Assembly: GCA_027922465.2 (NCBI GenBank)
Contig: BQMF02000009.1
Span: 558,001-622,000 of the forward strand
DNA: 64,000 nt
Source of the DNA: Turritopsis dohrnii
Taxonomy: Eukaryota > Cnidaria > Hydrozoa > Anthoathecata > Oceaniidae
Direction: 5' to 3'
The notes below the pieces were generated by a model. That model worked only from the letters and a program-made list of their open reading frames with translations. It was not told the DNA's origin and did not search any database. The position numbers and the translations under genes are program-made. Shown here piece by piece: positions 12,501 through 21,834 of this stretch. Numbering within the stretch: the first letter of the stretch is position 1; every line of letters begins with the position of its first letter.

Positions 12501-14535
12501 ATTGTTAGCATGCAGCTACTCCCGCTCTGCACTATACTCTTCCGTTGTTTTCATATTTCTATCGGTTTTATATTTGATCGCAAATCTGCATAATAAACCA
12601 TTCCCTCACGATCATATTATACGGAAAGAATCGTGCGTGTTATCCTGTATCATCGGACTTGTTTTGGTGATGACACTGACAGCTGACCATGCAAACGATT
12701 ATATTGCTACTTGTACAAAACTCGTTCTTGTTGTATGTTCAACCCTTGCATCTTACTTAACTATCATAAATTTCCGAAAAAGGAAAATATTTGAGGAAGA
12801 ACTTTTAAACAAAATAAAAGAAGTGGAAAAGATTTCGTCAGATTTAAGTGATGTGCAGGAGGAGCTAGAGAGGAAGAATCAACTCTTAAAACTCAAAACA
12901 TCGTATGAAAAACTGAAGAAGATACCTGTGTTGAAAAGGGAAGATTTGGACTCTATTAAGATACTTATAGAGAAGCTCGACGCCGAAAAAACTCAAATGA
13001 AACAGCTTTTAGAAAAAAAGAAATCAATGAAAGCTGATATAATACGATCTATTGACCTCAACAATCAATTGACAGGTCAAGTCACGTTGAATATCTCTGA
13101 TTTAAAAATGATGAAAAATGCCAATGCAAGTTTAAGAAAACAGCTCTTTGAAGAGCAAGTAAAGGTGATTGAATTGAAAGTTAAATTGGACGATGTTGAC
13201 AAAAAGAATGGACTCTTCGATACCCAATCAGTTCATGCTGAAGACAATAACGTCTCTCACGCATTTGATTCTTCAAGTCAGTTACGACCACACAGTGATT
13301 CCATGATCGTTAATCCTGGATCCGAGAATGAAGAAACAAGTTATGACTGGAATGTGGTGACAAATGTTCAAAAGGCACCAAGTTCGAGGGAAGAAAGTGA
13401 TTCAGATGTGACAGCGGATAGTGACAACGATCTTTTCAAATCAGTTGCATGCAATACTGCTAATCCGTGTACTTGTAAATCCACCATTATTGATAAAGAA
13501 ATTCAAGACAGACAAAACGACCCTGACGAAGGAAATGTCTCAGTAACAGCTGCAGAACGTCATACTTCAAGACAGTTATCAAAAGACTCTGGGATGAGCA
13601 GTCTCGATCATTCTCTCAATATCTATTCGATGTTAAATGAAAACCATTCTGAACTGTGTGGCAGTGTCGACAAGCAGTTGTTATGTACAGAACAAGAAAA
13701 TAACAAGTTAGAGAAAGAGTTTCAATCTATCTTATCAAACGTTTTGCATGACCAGAAATCTGTTTGCAGCGAAATCCTAGAACTAACTGATTATTATGAA
13801 AAAGGGCAGCAGGAGAAGTTGGTTTTAAGTCATCAGGTCAACAACCTAAAACAGGAAATCACAAAGATAAACAAACAACGCAGCAAAGAAAGCAAAGATG
13901 AGCATAACAGCCAAAGTACGATCGACAAAGAAATTGAACATGAAATCTTTAATGGCAAGAAGAAGTTAAATCAAGATGCTGCTGCATCATTTCAGCCATT
14001 GGATGAAGTTGCTAAGGAAAATGAAGAAGCCAACAAATTAGAAGAAGAATTTCAAGTTCTGTTAGCTAAAGTACTTGATGACCAGAAATCTGTGAGTACT
14101 GAAATAATGGATTTAACTGAATATTATAAGAAGGATCAAGAAGAAAAGTTAGCGCTGAGTTCTCAAGTGAGTCAACTACGCCAAAAGATCGACACCATAA
14201 ATATCCAGCGAGATGAAGGACAGGAAAAAAGTTCAAAATCACCTGTAGTCGTCCCACCATCTTGTCCGAAATGTGATCACTATCACTCTCTCGTGTTATG
14301 CTACAGAGAGAACATACATGATTTAGAATACCGCATCGGAAACGAGAAACGGAAATGTCAAAAGCTGGTGCATGACTATGAAAACGAATTAGATCTTTTA
14401 GAAAATGTATTGGCTCGAAAATACAAGGAAATCAATACGTATATGAAAGTAATGGAGGAATGTATTCAATCACGAAATCTTGAAAAGTTTTCACAGTTGA
14501 AAGAAGATGTCAAAAGAACTGTAAAAAGTCGCTGA
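9574..14535 (+). CDS. large coiled-coil membrane protein, unrecognised
   Basis: Single uninterrupted ORF of 1653 codons; family not recognised. Residues 1-190 are polar and low in structure. Residues about 200-470 and 570-650 are rich in Glu/Lys/Leu heptads typical of coiled coil. Two hydrophobic segments lie near 813-831 and 836-853. After a charged linker there are four more, near 963-980, 985-1003, 1017-1034 and 1042-1062, then more coiled coil. Near the C-terminus a block of about 60 residues is repeated (about 1374-1441 and 1481-1545), with DQKSV, EI and L(T)xYY shared. A CPKC motif followed by HYH lies near 1565, and the end is charged helix. The ATG sits in CCACCAATG; an acceptor-like TTTCTAG 20 bases upstream leaves open a 5' exon. 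The layout suggests a membrane-anchored tether or scaffold, but that is inference. Length without stops argues strongly that it is a real gene. Confidence 0.85.
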   Translation: MSVKQLVEEPLFKQTFITDGTEERRRNLDVRKTEIAANTRKRIQELSPETPSFDAVDDLTLIENTNFINSKASNDKNANSCYEGSNSSVFNFLPTEVVYENTGLDESASLHVKKQTLSALQNGARKPDTPRYNLQTNDDNYNEDSFETNSHIGAVNIENGEWILDFTDFKFQKPKFGTPQNIGWMEPSTVPMATIPLADHQQQVDFLNRQLDYKEKLLENLMKTLDEESELLRKNTNELENLKTENKKTLSAVKDIELEAGDAFLKNSEMEKQIRSLQEVLDSEREVKTILTNKYNLLKRTSLVEKEEMKQKIEVLNQKISKQQDDIRNMKHKLHKEEKTTSKTATNNFDCICGESKGDQPINEMGSEELKLKNDELVKNLMELLAENDHLRAEMNRMQTESSTLLSANRSAIAKLKADLDTSFNQIVMKDAEIQELQNEAKENKSQSKNGSNNIHILTNDIEKIIERLDRNDQRIHQTQDEKKSDTFTRINNECNSSLLGQGSTEKPNKYSIINEKHDRFVDERDAPRSMISERTKALKTFTDRGTSTVTTISVDTSTLTDERNDEGKELSRLKRMLILEQEQNVVLNQKLKESLNFYDDVYEQLDVVTSQCEHFKEENEKLRNELKRFLQKLESYEHMHHSVSLDNANSKHLYDEQARTLKPCDTEKQINTAYNDIKPNSVNNSKRSSNIIYEHAKNKFSFRKKRERRKQNCLYEVKTKQRSDDVNNRKPSTNSERNSDTNLNSNWDDNDWSEEHYTKFVRSSLSLIKELENKYFYQLDEKSTEEEKAKSEGIEKDFHCVSNLVSKDLRKAFVIACYFLIAQTILIAFNLTDICSFASFLVSVITICIVSIKKKNWEKHLPTTRQSSKTLSSNLLEQHTEFSELFSIIEKQEDVLKKQKMAITVLKKQLRKEKRKRNDVTDELRKCLIPTSNLQTDQQQQTESTRITLSEFLFGAVKQNLSVGIVVLVTASLVTLLACSYSRSALYSSVVFIFLSVLYLIANLHNKPFPHDHIIRKESCVLSCIIGLVLVMTLTADHANDYIATCTKLVLVVCSTLASYLTIINFRKRKIFEEELLNKIKEVEKISSDLSDVQEELERKNQLLKLKTSYEKLKKIPVLKREDLDSIKILIEKLDAEKTQMKQLLEKKKSMKADIIRSIDLNNQLTGQVTLNISDLKMMKNANASLRKQLFEEQVKVIELKVKLDDVDKKNGLFDTQSVHAEDNNVSHAFDSSSQLRPHSDSMIVNPGSENEETSYDWNVVTNVQKAPSSREESDSDVTADSDNDLFKSVACNTANPCTCKSTIIDKEIQDRQNDPDEGNVSVTAAERHTSRQLSKDSGMSSLDHSLNIYSMLNENHSELCGSVDKQLLCTEQENNKLEKEFQSILSNVLHDQKSVCSEILELTDYYEKGQQEKLVLSHQVNNLKQEITKINKQRSKESKDEHNSQSTIDKEIEHEIFNGKKKLNQDAAASFQPLDEVAKENEEANKLEEEFQVLLAKVLDDQKSVSTEIMDLTEYYKKDQEEKLALSSQVSQLRQKIDTINIQRDEGQEKSSKSPVVVPPSCPKCDHYHSLVLCYRENIHDLEYRIGNEKRKCQKLVHDYENELDLLENVLARKYKEINTYMKVMEECIQSRNLEKFSQLKEDVKRTVKSR

Positions 14536-16230
14536 TAGCGGTGTTCAAAAATATCTCAAAAATTGATTTTACTTTTGTCGTGCTACAACAGAATATACAC
14601 TATTTTTAAACTGTCTCGTTGCCCTTATTTATAACCTATACATACGTTTATCTGAGAGAACTGGGGATGACTAGATGGTAATTGGTGTACAGATGGTCAT
14701 TCAGTACATGGTTGTGTGCAGGGGTAGGACAGTTAGTGAGATACATCTTTCATGAATTTTCGTTTAGGTACGTGTGGCCTTGTTCAATGAAAATGAAATG
14801 AAAGTACTTGCATGAAACTTTCGGAATATTGACTGATGAAGTACTCAGATTTTGTCAAAATTTTGTCGAAATTTTGTGGAAATTCGATAAAGCAAAAGGT
14901 AGTGGTCATAGTGCAATTTCCATGACTTGGTAATTGTTGCTTACACAAGCAAATAGATCAATTATTATTAGCAATGTTTTTACTTCATTGAACTGTCACC
15001 AAGTATCAAAAACCAGAGGAGTTTTAATTTTTGAAGGTGTATAGGTATCTTTGACAGAATTTCCCGCATTGTGAACTCCGAATCGGGACACCCGGGGTAT
15101 CAAACTTGGCATGTTTATCGCTCGCAACTCATGTTCAGCATGCGTTCAGTTCACGAAAAATTAAATTAAGAAATTGGCTCCAAAAACTGATAAAAATGTA
15201 TGGGATGGTTTTAACCCGGGTAAAAATTTTGTACGGGTTTTAATTTCGGAAATGCTGACTATAAGGGTGAGCAAAAAATGTCATAGAATGTTCAGCAGAA
15301 ACATAAATTCTCATGAAAAAGTGTTGACAATATTACAAAGATAGCATAAACAAATAAATAAATAAACCAAATAAAGGTTATCTTTAATCACTTTTGCAAA
15401 AGTGTATATCGACTTCGTTAACAGTCTTCCAATGCGTTTTTTGGTTTAATCCATTTATTCTTGGAATTAATAATTTTCGGCGAATAGCGAGTGCATTGCA
15501 TCTACGTACGCAAATTGATGACATATCATTCGTAAGAGAAACCAAAGAATCTAAAAAAATAAATAAATAAAGTTAAGGTTGAATTTAAAATCCGAAATGT
15601 GCAGCCGACAATATATCTTCAAACTAAACTTTCATTCACAATTACCTTGACAATGCTATCTAGACTATAGTAGATACGGTTATCCATATACTGTCAAAAA
15701 AGGTTTTTCCCATGAACTACCAACACCAAGTTGACCTCAATACTATACTATAAATCTAAAGAATCTGAATAAATATAAGTTAAAGATAATGAATTAAGTT
15801 AATTACAGTTCGCTTTGTTATTAATAAACAGCTGCTCGTTCCCAGCCAATTTCTCAATTGTTCTATTTCTGCTGACATCAGCATATTCCATTCATTATCT
15901 TTAACACAGACAATAACCTCTTTATCCTCAATAAACTAAACTAAATGAACTAACTTTAAGGAGTAGTAAATACTCAAACTGACAAAGAAGTTTTCTCTTA
16001 AACCATAACCTGTAATATCATTTCACAAAACATAGTGAAATAAAGATCAAAGGAAGTATGTAACAACTTTTATTCCAACTCTACCTAAACCAAGAGTCGC
16101 AAATACTCTCATTTAGATAACAACAGACTTCTTATAGAATAAGATTCGCAAGTGATTTGTAACGACTAAGATTAATCCATATATAACAACATATTTTCTA
16201 ACTAAATAAACTATAAATAAACTAAAATAA
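14536..16230. other. intergenic, AT-rich, no gene seen
   Basis: Spacer after the long ORF. AATAAA-rich stretches near 15350-15370 could serve as polyadenylation sites. No ORF with recognisable content and no RNA gene was found on either strand. Confidence 0.5.
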
Positions 16231-16233
16231 ACT

Positions 16234-16441
16234 ATGGTATGGAATTACCATACACTTGACCGCAAATGACTGATTAAACACCCCATTATTCACTGAAACA
16301 CTAATTAGAAAAACAATTCTGTAGCTTAAGTAAGTGGGCGCTAATCAGCCATTCACGGTCTAAATTTAATTTGTTGATTCAGTTCACTTGATTATTTTTC
16401 ATTGTGAGAACTGAACCTGAGTGTATGGTAACTCCATACCG
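16234..16441. repeat. inverted-repeat pair, possible small MITE
   Basis: A segment reading GGTATGGAATTACCATACAC near 16234-16255 returns inverted near 16420-16441, with one central base changed. About 165 bases lie between. The arms are also nearly palindromic in themselves. No coding capacity; likely a small foldback element. Confidence 0.5.
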
Positions 16442-16491
16442 TATAAGGGATCAGCCCTCACTTAAAGACAGTGAGGACTGACCCCTTATAC
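16441..16491. other. strong 51-nt stem-loop
   Basis: Arms 16441-16462 and 16470-16491 pair over 22 positions with two mismatches, around a 7-base loop (TAAAGAC). It begins GTATAAGGG and ends CCCTTATAC. It could be the core of a decayed foldback element or a hairpin RNA; no neighbouring gene explains it. Confidence 0.6.
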
Positions 16492-16570
16492 TTCATCTGA
16501 TAATGTTTTTTTTCAAAAATGTTTTTTTTTATATTTTTTTTTGTGGGGGGACGTAACCCTTCCAGTCACG

Positions 16571-16571
16571 C

Positions 16572-16600
<29 letters not shown>
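16571..16600. repeat. poly-C tract (C30)
   Basis: Thirty consecutive C, followed by T and CCCC, between T-rich runs. Homopolymers of this length are often misassembled, so the true length is uncertain. A short ORF crosses it but is not credible. Confidence 0.85.
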
Positions 16601-16603
<3 letters not shown>

Positions 16604-16604
16604 C

Positions 16605-18030
16605 CATTTTTTTCCATATTTGGAACGCCCTCCTGGACTTGGAGCCAGGATGGGCCTTCCTATACCTCAAGAAGTCTGGTCGTGTTACTAAAATAAAATG
16701 ATAGAAAGTTAAGGATCAGTTAAGATAATAAAAAACCAAATAGTATGGCTTATACGGAAAACTTCACAACTCACAACGTGTGGTCTCTTGTGATTCTAAA
16801 CAGGAAGATAAAATTAAAAAATGCAAATATCATCAAGTCCATGTAAAGAGCCAACATGTATTAGTGAAAATAAATGCTTACTCTGGCTACTTCCTTGGAC
16901 TAAGTGCCCTATAACATAAAAGATGAATAGTGTAAATACTACATCTATTGAAGTGCATTCTACATGCATAAGTACCAATTCTAGAACATCACAATCTCTT
17001 CTCTAGCACAAGCCATACTACTACGTCAATAAGCAATATTTTTTTCAATGTTTTTTAGTTTCATTAAAAATTTTAAACCAAATATGTTACTTGAAATTTC
17101 TATTATATAGTATATGTTCATAGGCACTGGTACAGACCCCTGCGTACTCGCATTTAGTATCTATCCTCATATGCTTATTGCAGTTGTTCGTTTACCTATT
17201 AGTCTCAATTTAGTTCAATTAGTATTTCCAATTCCTATCTCCCATCCAATTTTGTCCAATCCAACCTAGTTCATATCTCGTCATCTATTCCATTGGTGGT
17301 CTACCAGTATCATGTTATTTTTTTTAAGTCAAGTTAATCATTGGTCAGCGCCAAAGGTAGCTGATCTTTCATTTCCCCGTGTCTGTCAGTCCGTCAGTCA
17401 GTTAGTAAGATCGCAGTTCTTCACGCCTTGATTAAGCGCCCGTTATTGCTAAATTTCAGTTTTTCGGTTCAAAATAAGAAAGTTCAAAGTACAACATTTA
17501 TTTTTGGTAGATATATCGCTAGTATGTAACTAACTATTATTATATTGCAATGCAAAGAGGGTTCATTTCACCCAAATGAATAAATGAGTTAATCGTTTTA
17601 ATGCGCCCTTTCGCCACCCTTAATTATAACGTAGGCCATCTTGGGAGCGATACACTATAGCTGCAGGGTAAAATTAGTCGAATTAGTTTTATTTACATTA
17701 CAATTACATTGAAGCATATTGAATCAAGACGTTTACAACTCTGATCCCCAATTGGATAGGAGAGAAATTTATTGAGGAGGAAGAAAAAGTCAGGCAAGTT
17801 GCATAAATTATTTGTATATGTCAATGATTGAAATTGTTTTCTTAGCTCACACTTTAGGGAAGACTAGGCGTGCTGAGAATTATTCTGAATTATTTCACTT
17901 CCACTTCCATTTTGCAGTTTTATAGTGAAATTTTGATGAACAAGAAAAAAGGATTTGAGATGATGGAAATATATAAATCCTCTGTATACTTAGAATATAA
18001 TGACCCCTTAAGAATATTAGGTTTTCTTTG
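16605..18030. other. intergenic, nothing supported
   Basis: AT-rich sequence with short ORFs only. No domain, RNA gene or clear repeat structure recognised. Confidence 0.4.
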
Positions 18031-18031
18031 T

Positions 18032-18058
18032 TTAGGGTTAGGCTTAGGGTTAGGGTTT
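18032..18058 (+). repeat. short interstitial telomere-like repeat
   Basis: Four near-units of TTAGGG (TTAGGGTTAGGCTTAGGGTTAGGG) in otherwise AT-rich DNA, about 120 bases from the left end of the 18.2-21.8 kb transposon. TTAGGG is the common animal telomere unit. Chance or repair-inserted telomere DNA are both possible. Confidence 0.6.
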
Positions 18059-18175
18059 GTCATAAGAGAGATATATGCATACTGTGAAAAATTCCGTATA
18101 TATATAAAGCTTGAATTTTTTTATATTTATATATACTTGCAGATACCTGGTACTGAACTATATATGTATATATAC

Positions 18176-21100
18176 CGTTGATCACTCTAACTTTGGATAT
18201 CCTTCCTAACTTTGGACACAAAAAACATATCCGCAATATATATACAAACCACACCAATAATAATCAATACTGCACTGTCAATTAAACTAAATCCAAAACT
18301 TATCTGAGCTTTGCAATGTGATTACGTACGTGATTTATTAAGGCTCTATCTAAACATCAGATCCATGGAAATCATACAGACTTTGCACATATTTATCGTG
18401 ATGTGTATGACATTGCTTTCCACATCCTGCTCACATTTTCTTACTTCGTCTTTCCCAGTATTAAGACTTTTAAGAAGGTCCCTTTTCACTTTTCAATTTT
18501 CCGCAGATAAACAAATACCTTATTACACGAAATTAAACCATGTACTTAATTAAGCTGCACAGCATGGAAATAGTCTTCATTAAATGTGGCTTAATTTTTA
18601 GCACGGCCTACAATTAGACAGGCAGCTGATGACATGAAAACACTGGAAAACGTGCGGGCAATGTAAAAACGCTTTCAATCGGTGGAATAGACCCAACTTA
18701 AGATAAAAAAACTTACCGGACATAGAAATAACCTTTACCGGGTTTTTTATCCGCATTTTTTTAATCTATGACGTCACATGGTTGAAAAAAAATTAACAGC
18801 GTCAAATTTGGTTTTTTTTTTCAAGTCATTCAAAAGATCTTTTAGTTCTGAACATCTTTTACAAGGACACTATATATTATATAAAAAGTCAATGATTAAA
18901 AGTTACAAAACCTTATTGCTTAAACTATAAATGATGACGTCATACCCAAACGTCATAAAATCAAGTTTTTTTTCTTATAGGTGAGAATATTATTATAAAA
19001 ATGAAGCTCTTGATCAGACTTAATTCACTTCAAATATGATCAAGTTGTCACGAACGGTGATAAATGGATTAAATATGTACACGGATTATATACACGAACA
19101 ACTATAGAAAATATATGCAGCGTTTCCTCATCAATCATTGTCATAATCATCTACGTCATCTTCCGAGTCATCGTCGGATGAGTTGTCGTCTGAGGATTCG
19201 TCATCTGAAACATCAGGTTGATTCTCACAGCTATTGCAAGAACACATATCCGTACAGACGAGGCCGTGGGACTTGCAAATACAATTATTTGTTTGACATC
19301 CGGACTTCCGACATCCGCAGCTTACCAATTGTAAGACCTCTTCAGGTGCCGGTGGTAATGCAACTCCGCCGCGACAATTCTTTGCCAATCTGTACCGGCC
19401 ACGTATGCCATTAGCCGAGGATTGTCAGATTGTCATTGCAGAAGATTTAATGCTTTCAGCTGCATTCTCAGTGGTGCACTTCGTCAGGGTCTCATAACCA
19501 CCTTCCCGTTTTGACTTCTTACGGCGGCAGATGCAGCACTCGACGTCTGCCAGTACATTGCCTAAACGAAAAATAGAATACCAAGTCTAAAAAGGCTGAA
19601 AATCAAAAGTTTTCCGGACCCTTGGCCAAACCACCGTGACGAGAAAGCTAGAGGTAATGACAATCTGTTTTTGTTTACAGGAGAAAAGACTTACCATGTC
19701 GGTCTCTTTTTCGATCTGAAGTTCTTTTCGAGTTACAATCATTTCCTTCTTCTTCTTCTTCTTCTTCATCAACATCATCATCATCATCTCTATTTTCTTT
19801 TGCGATCCTGCTTAGCGTCCCGCTATGGGTGTACTGGTCGTAACATGCTTGGTGGAATTTCAGCGAGCTGATTACATAAAGATCCTCAAGCAGCTCCGTT
19901 ATAGTGTCGTCGTTCCTCACTTTGCTGTAAAAAAAACAAAATTTTCAATTGTATTGTTTTTATATCTCATCCAAGCTAGGCTTGTCGAAGTAATTTGTTT
20001 GTGGATGATCGTTTTGAAAAATTGTTAATATGCAATTGTCGCAATTTGTTAAATTTAACATTAAATCTTTTATCTAACAAGGCACCCAGAAGGGAAAATA
20101 CATGAAAATCTAATTTTGGTGCGGATCCAGGCTAGAGTCTTAGCTGATACAACTTTGTCCAAAAATTGTATATAAAACGAGAAAATATCGAAAATATTTG
20201 AAAATAGTATTCTTCAACACTCTTATAAAATTACAATATATATATTAGCTGACTATTGAGTATGCAAAATAAAGAGCAAAAAAATAACAAAACAGCAGTA
20301 ATACTACTTGATGGCTGAATCCCTTTTATGCAAAATAAAAACAAACATTGAAAAACATACCTTGCATCTTTAACTCTCTTCAAAGACTTTTCTGTAGAAA
20401 AACCTCGAAGCTTACTGAGCTGATCAGAGCAGTGAATAATACACTCTTCTTTCTTTTTCTTTTTCACAGGAGAGTGAGAAATGTGACCAGAAGACATTTT
20501 GTTCCATCTCGCTTTAAGTTTTTTTTTCACGTGGTGATGTTTTTCCCGGATTTTTTTTTTCAAATGTAAACAAATAATGTCAAATGGGGGTCAAAATTTT
20601 AACTTTTATTATGTTTAATTTTTTTTAACCAATTTAAGATTTTCAAAACCTAAGTTTATCTTATGAAATCATTAACAATAAATAATTTTCAGTACACTCT
20701 TTTTTTTACTGACATTTAACTATGCTTTTTTTGCAAAATATAATAATTAAGAAAACCCCCGTCCCAGTTTTTTTTTGAATTCCATTTTCGAACGCGATGT
20801 TATCAGAGTATTCTAAGATGGCGGAAAAGTGGTGGCAGGAGCTTGAAATGTATGGGAGATGTTTTTACTAATATTATTCGATCAATAAAGAAGATAATTG
20901 GGTCCGGTAAACATTTTTAGCTTTTATGTGATATGATTTGACTGAAACATTCACTTTTAAAATGCCCGCAGACTTTGCACTGTTTCCACTTTTTCCATGT
21001 CATTAACTGCCTGTCTAAATATTGCAGCTTGATTTACACTCATAACCACGACTGACAACATTGAAACCTATCCATTTTGAGATAGCTAAAAAGATTTTTA

Positions 21101-21834
21101 GTTTCTTTGATACAAACGTTGGCAACAAGATAATCATTTCTGAATTTCGATCAGCTGGTATCATCCAAACCATCGAAATCCATCACATGTGGGTGAACAT
21201 TCTTTACTTGGTCAATACGTGTAATTTTTCATGAATAAGAGAATCCTTTCATTGCAAAAAATGAATTTATCCGTTTTTGTGTATCAACTAATTTTTCTTT
21301 AAGTGCGTCTTAATTAATACACAATTTGTCACAACTTATGTACATTGCGGCTTAAGTGCGGCTGAAATTTGACCGTCTTCATTAGGTACGCGGTTTAATT
21401 TCGTGTAATAAGGTATGTTCTTTCTCTAGCATTTGTGTGTTCCATTTGTTTCTGTGAATCCTCAATCAGTAAAAGTCCTGGGAATGAGGTGATATTTTGT
21501 GAAAAACAGAAGCAAAACTAGAATCCTATAGTGCCATTTTGTGTTTGTGACACATTATCGTGCAAGATGATTGAATTCTGGCAAAGTTATTTGTTTCAAA
21601 GATACGCTAGGGAGATATGGAATTTTTGTAAATAATATCATAAAAAAAGTTCTATGCATTATTAATATAACCAGTAATTCTTCACACTTATTACGTTTCA
21701 ACATCTTTTATCTGCTTCATCTATTATTTTAGTATTTGTTGTGACTTGGTTATGTACATTTTGCTTACCAGACAGGTCTGTTTATTACAGTGTCTAAAGT
21801 TAGCAAGGCTGTCCAAAGTTAGGACGGTTGACAG
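18176..21834. mobile_element. 3.7-kb TIR DNA transposon carrying a CXC-domain gene
   Basis: Left terminal block 18187-18219 and right block 21790-21822 are inverted copies matching at 29 of 33 positions. Each contains the motif CTAACTTTGGA, with a second CTAACTTT 20 bases further in. A second inverted pair lies inside: 18613-18660 and 20961-21018, sharing AGACAGGCAG, GACATG and TGCGGGCA. Left and right copies of GACCCAA and TTACCGGAC also face each other near 18690-18720 and 20896-20912. The only coding content seen is the (-) gene at 19131-20563. No DDE-type or other transposase was recognised, so this copy may be internally deleted. Exact ends and target duplication are not resolved. Family unknown to me. 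Confidence 0.6.
19131..20563 (-). pseudogene. transposon-borne cysteine-rich gene with C-terminal CXC domain
   Basis: Exons by splice phase: 20361-20563, 19695-19924 and 19131-19561, all GT-AG. Exon 1 has a Lys-rich start and CIIHCSDQ. Exon 2 has FHQACYDQYTH, then an Asp/Glu run and a basic tail. Exon 3 has VECCICRRKK, then an in-frame TGA at 19427-19425, after which the same frame continues through LPPAPEEVLQLVSCGC into a tesmin/TSO1-like CXC pattern (SCGCRKSGCQTNNCICKSHG, then CTDMCSCNSC) and an acidic Ser/Asp tail. The spaced Cys/His sets suggest several zinc sites and a nuclear DNA-binding role; that is inference from the CXC family. Proteins with PAP then LVSCGC then a CXC block normally have a longer middle, so this copy looks internally shortened as well as stopped. 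It lies inside inverted termini, so it is probably transposon cargo. Confidence 0.65.

Noticed and set aside
10209..14260. Antisense ORFs inside the 1653-codon gene
   Set aside because: Shadows of the long gene caused by its codon composition; no domains.
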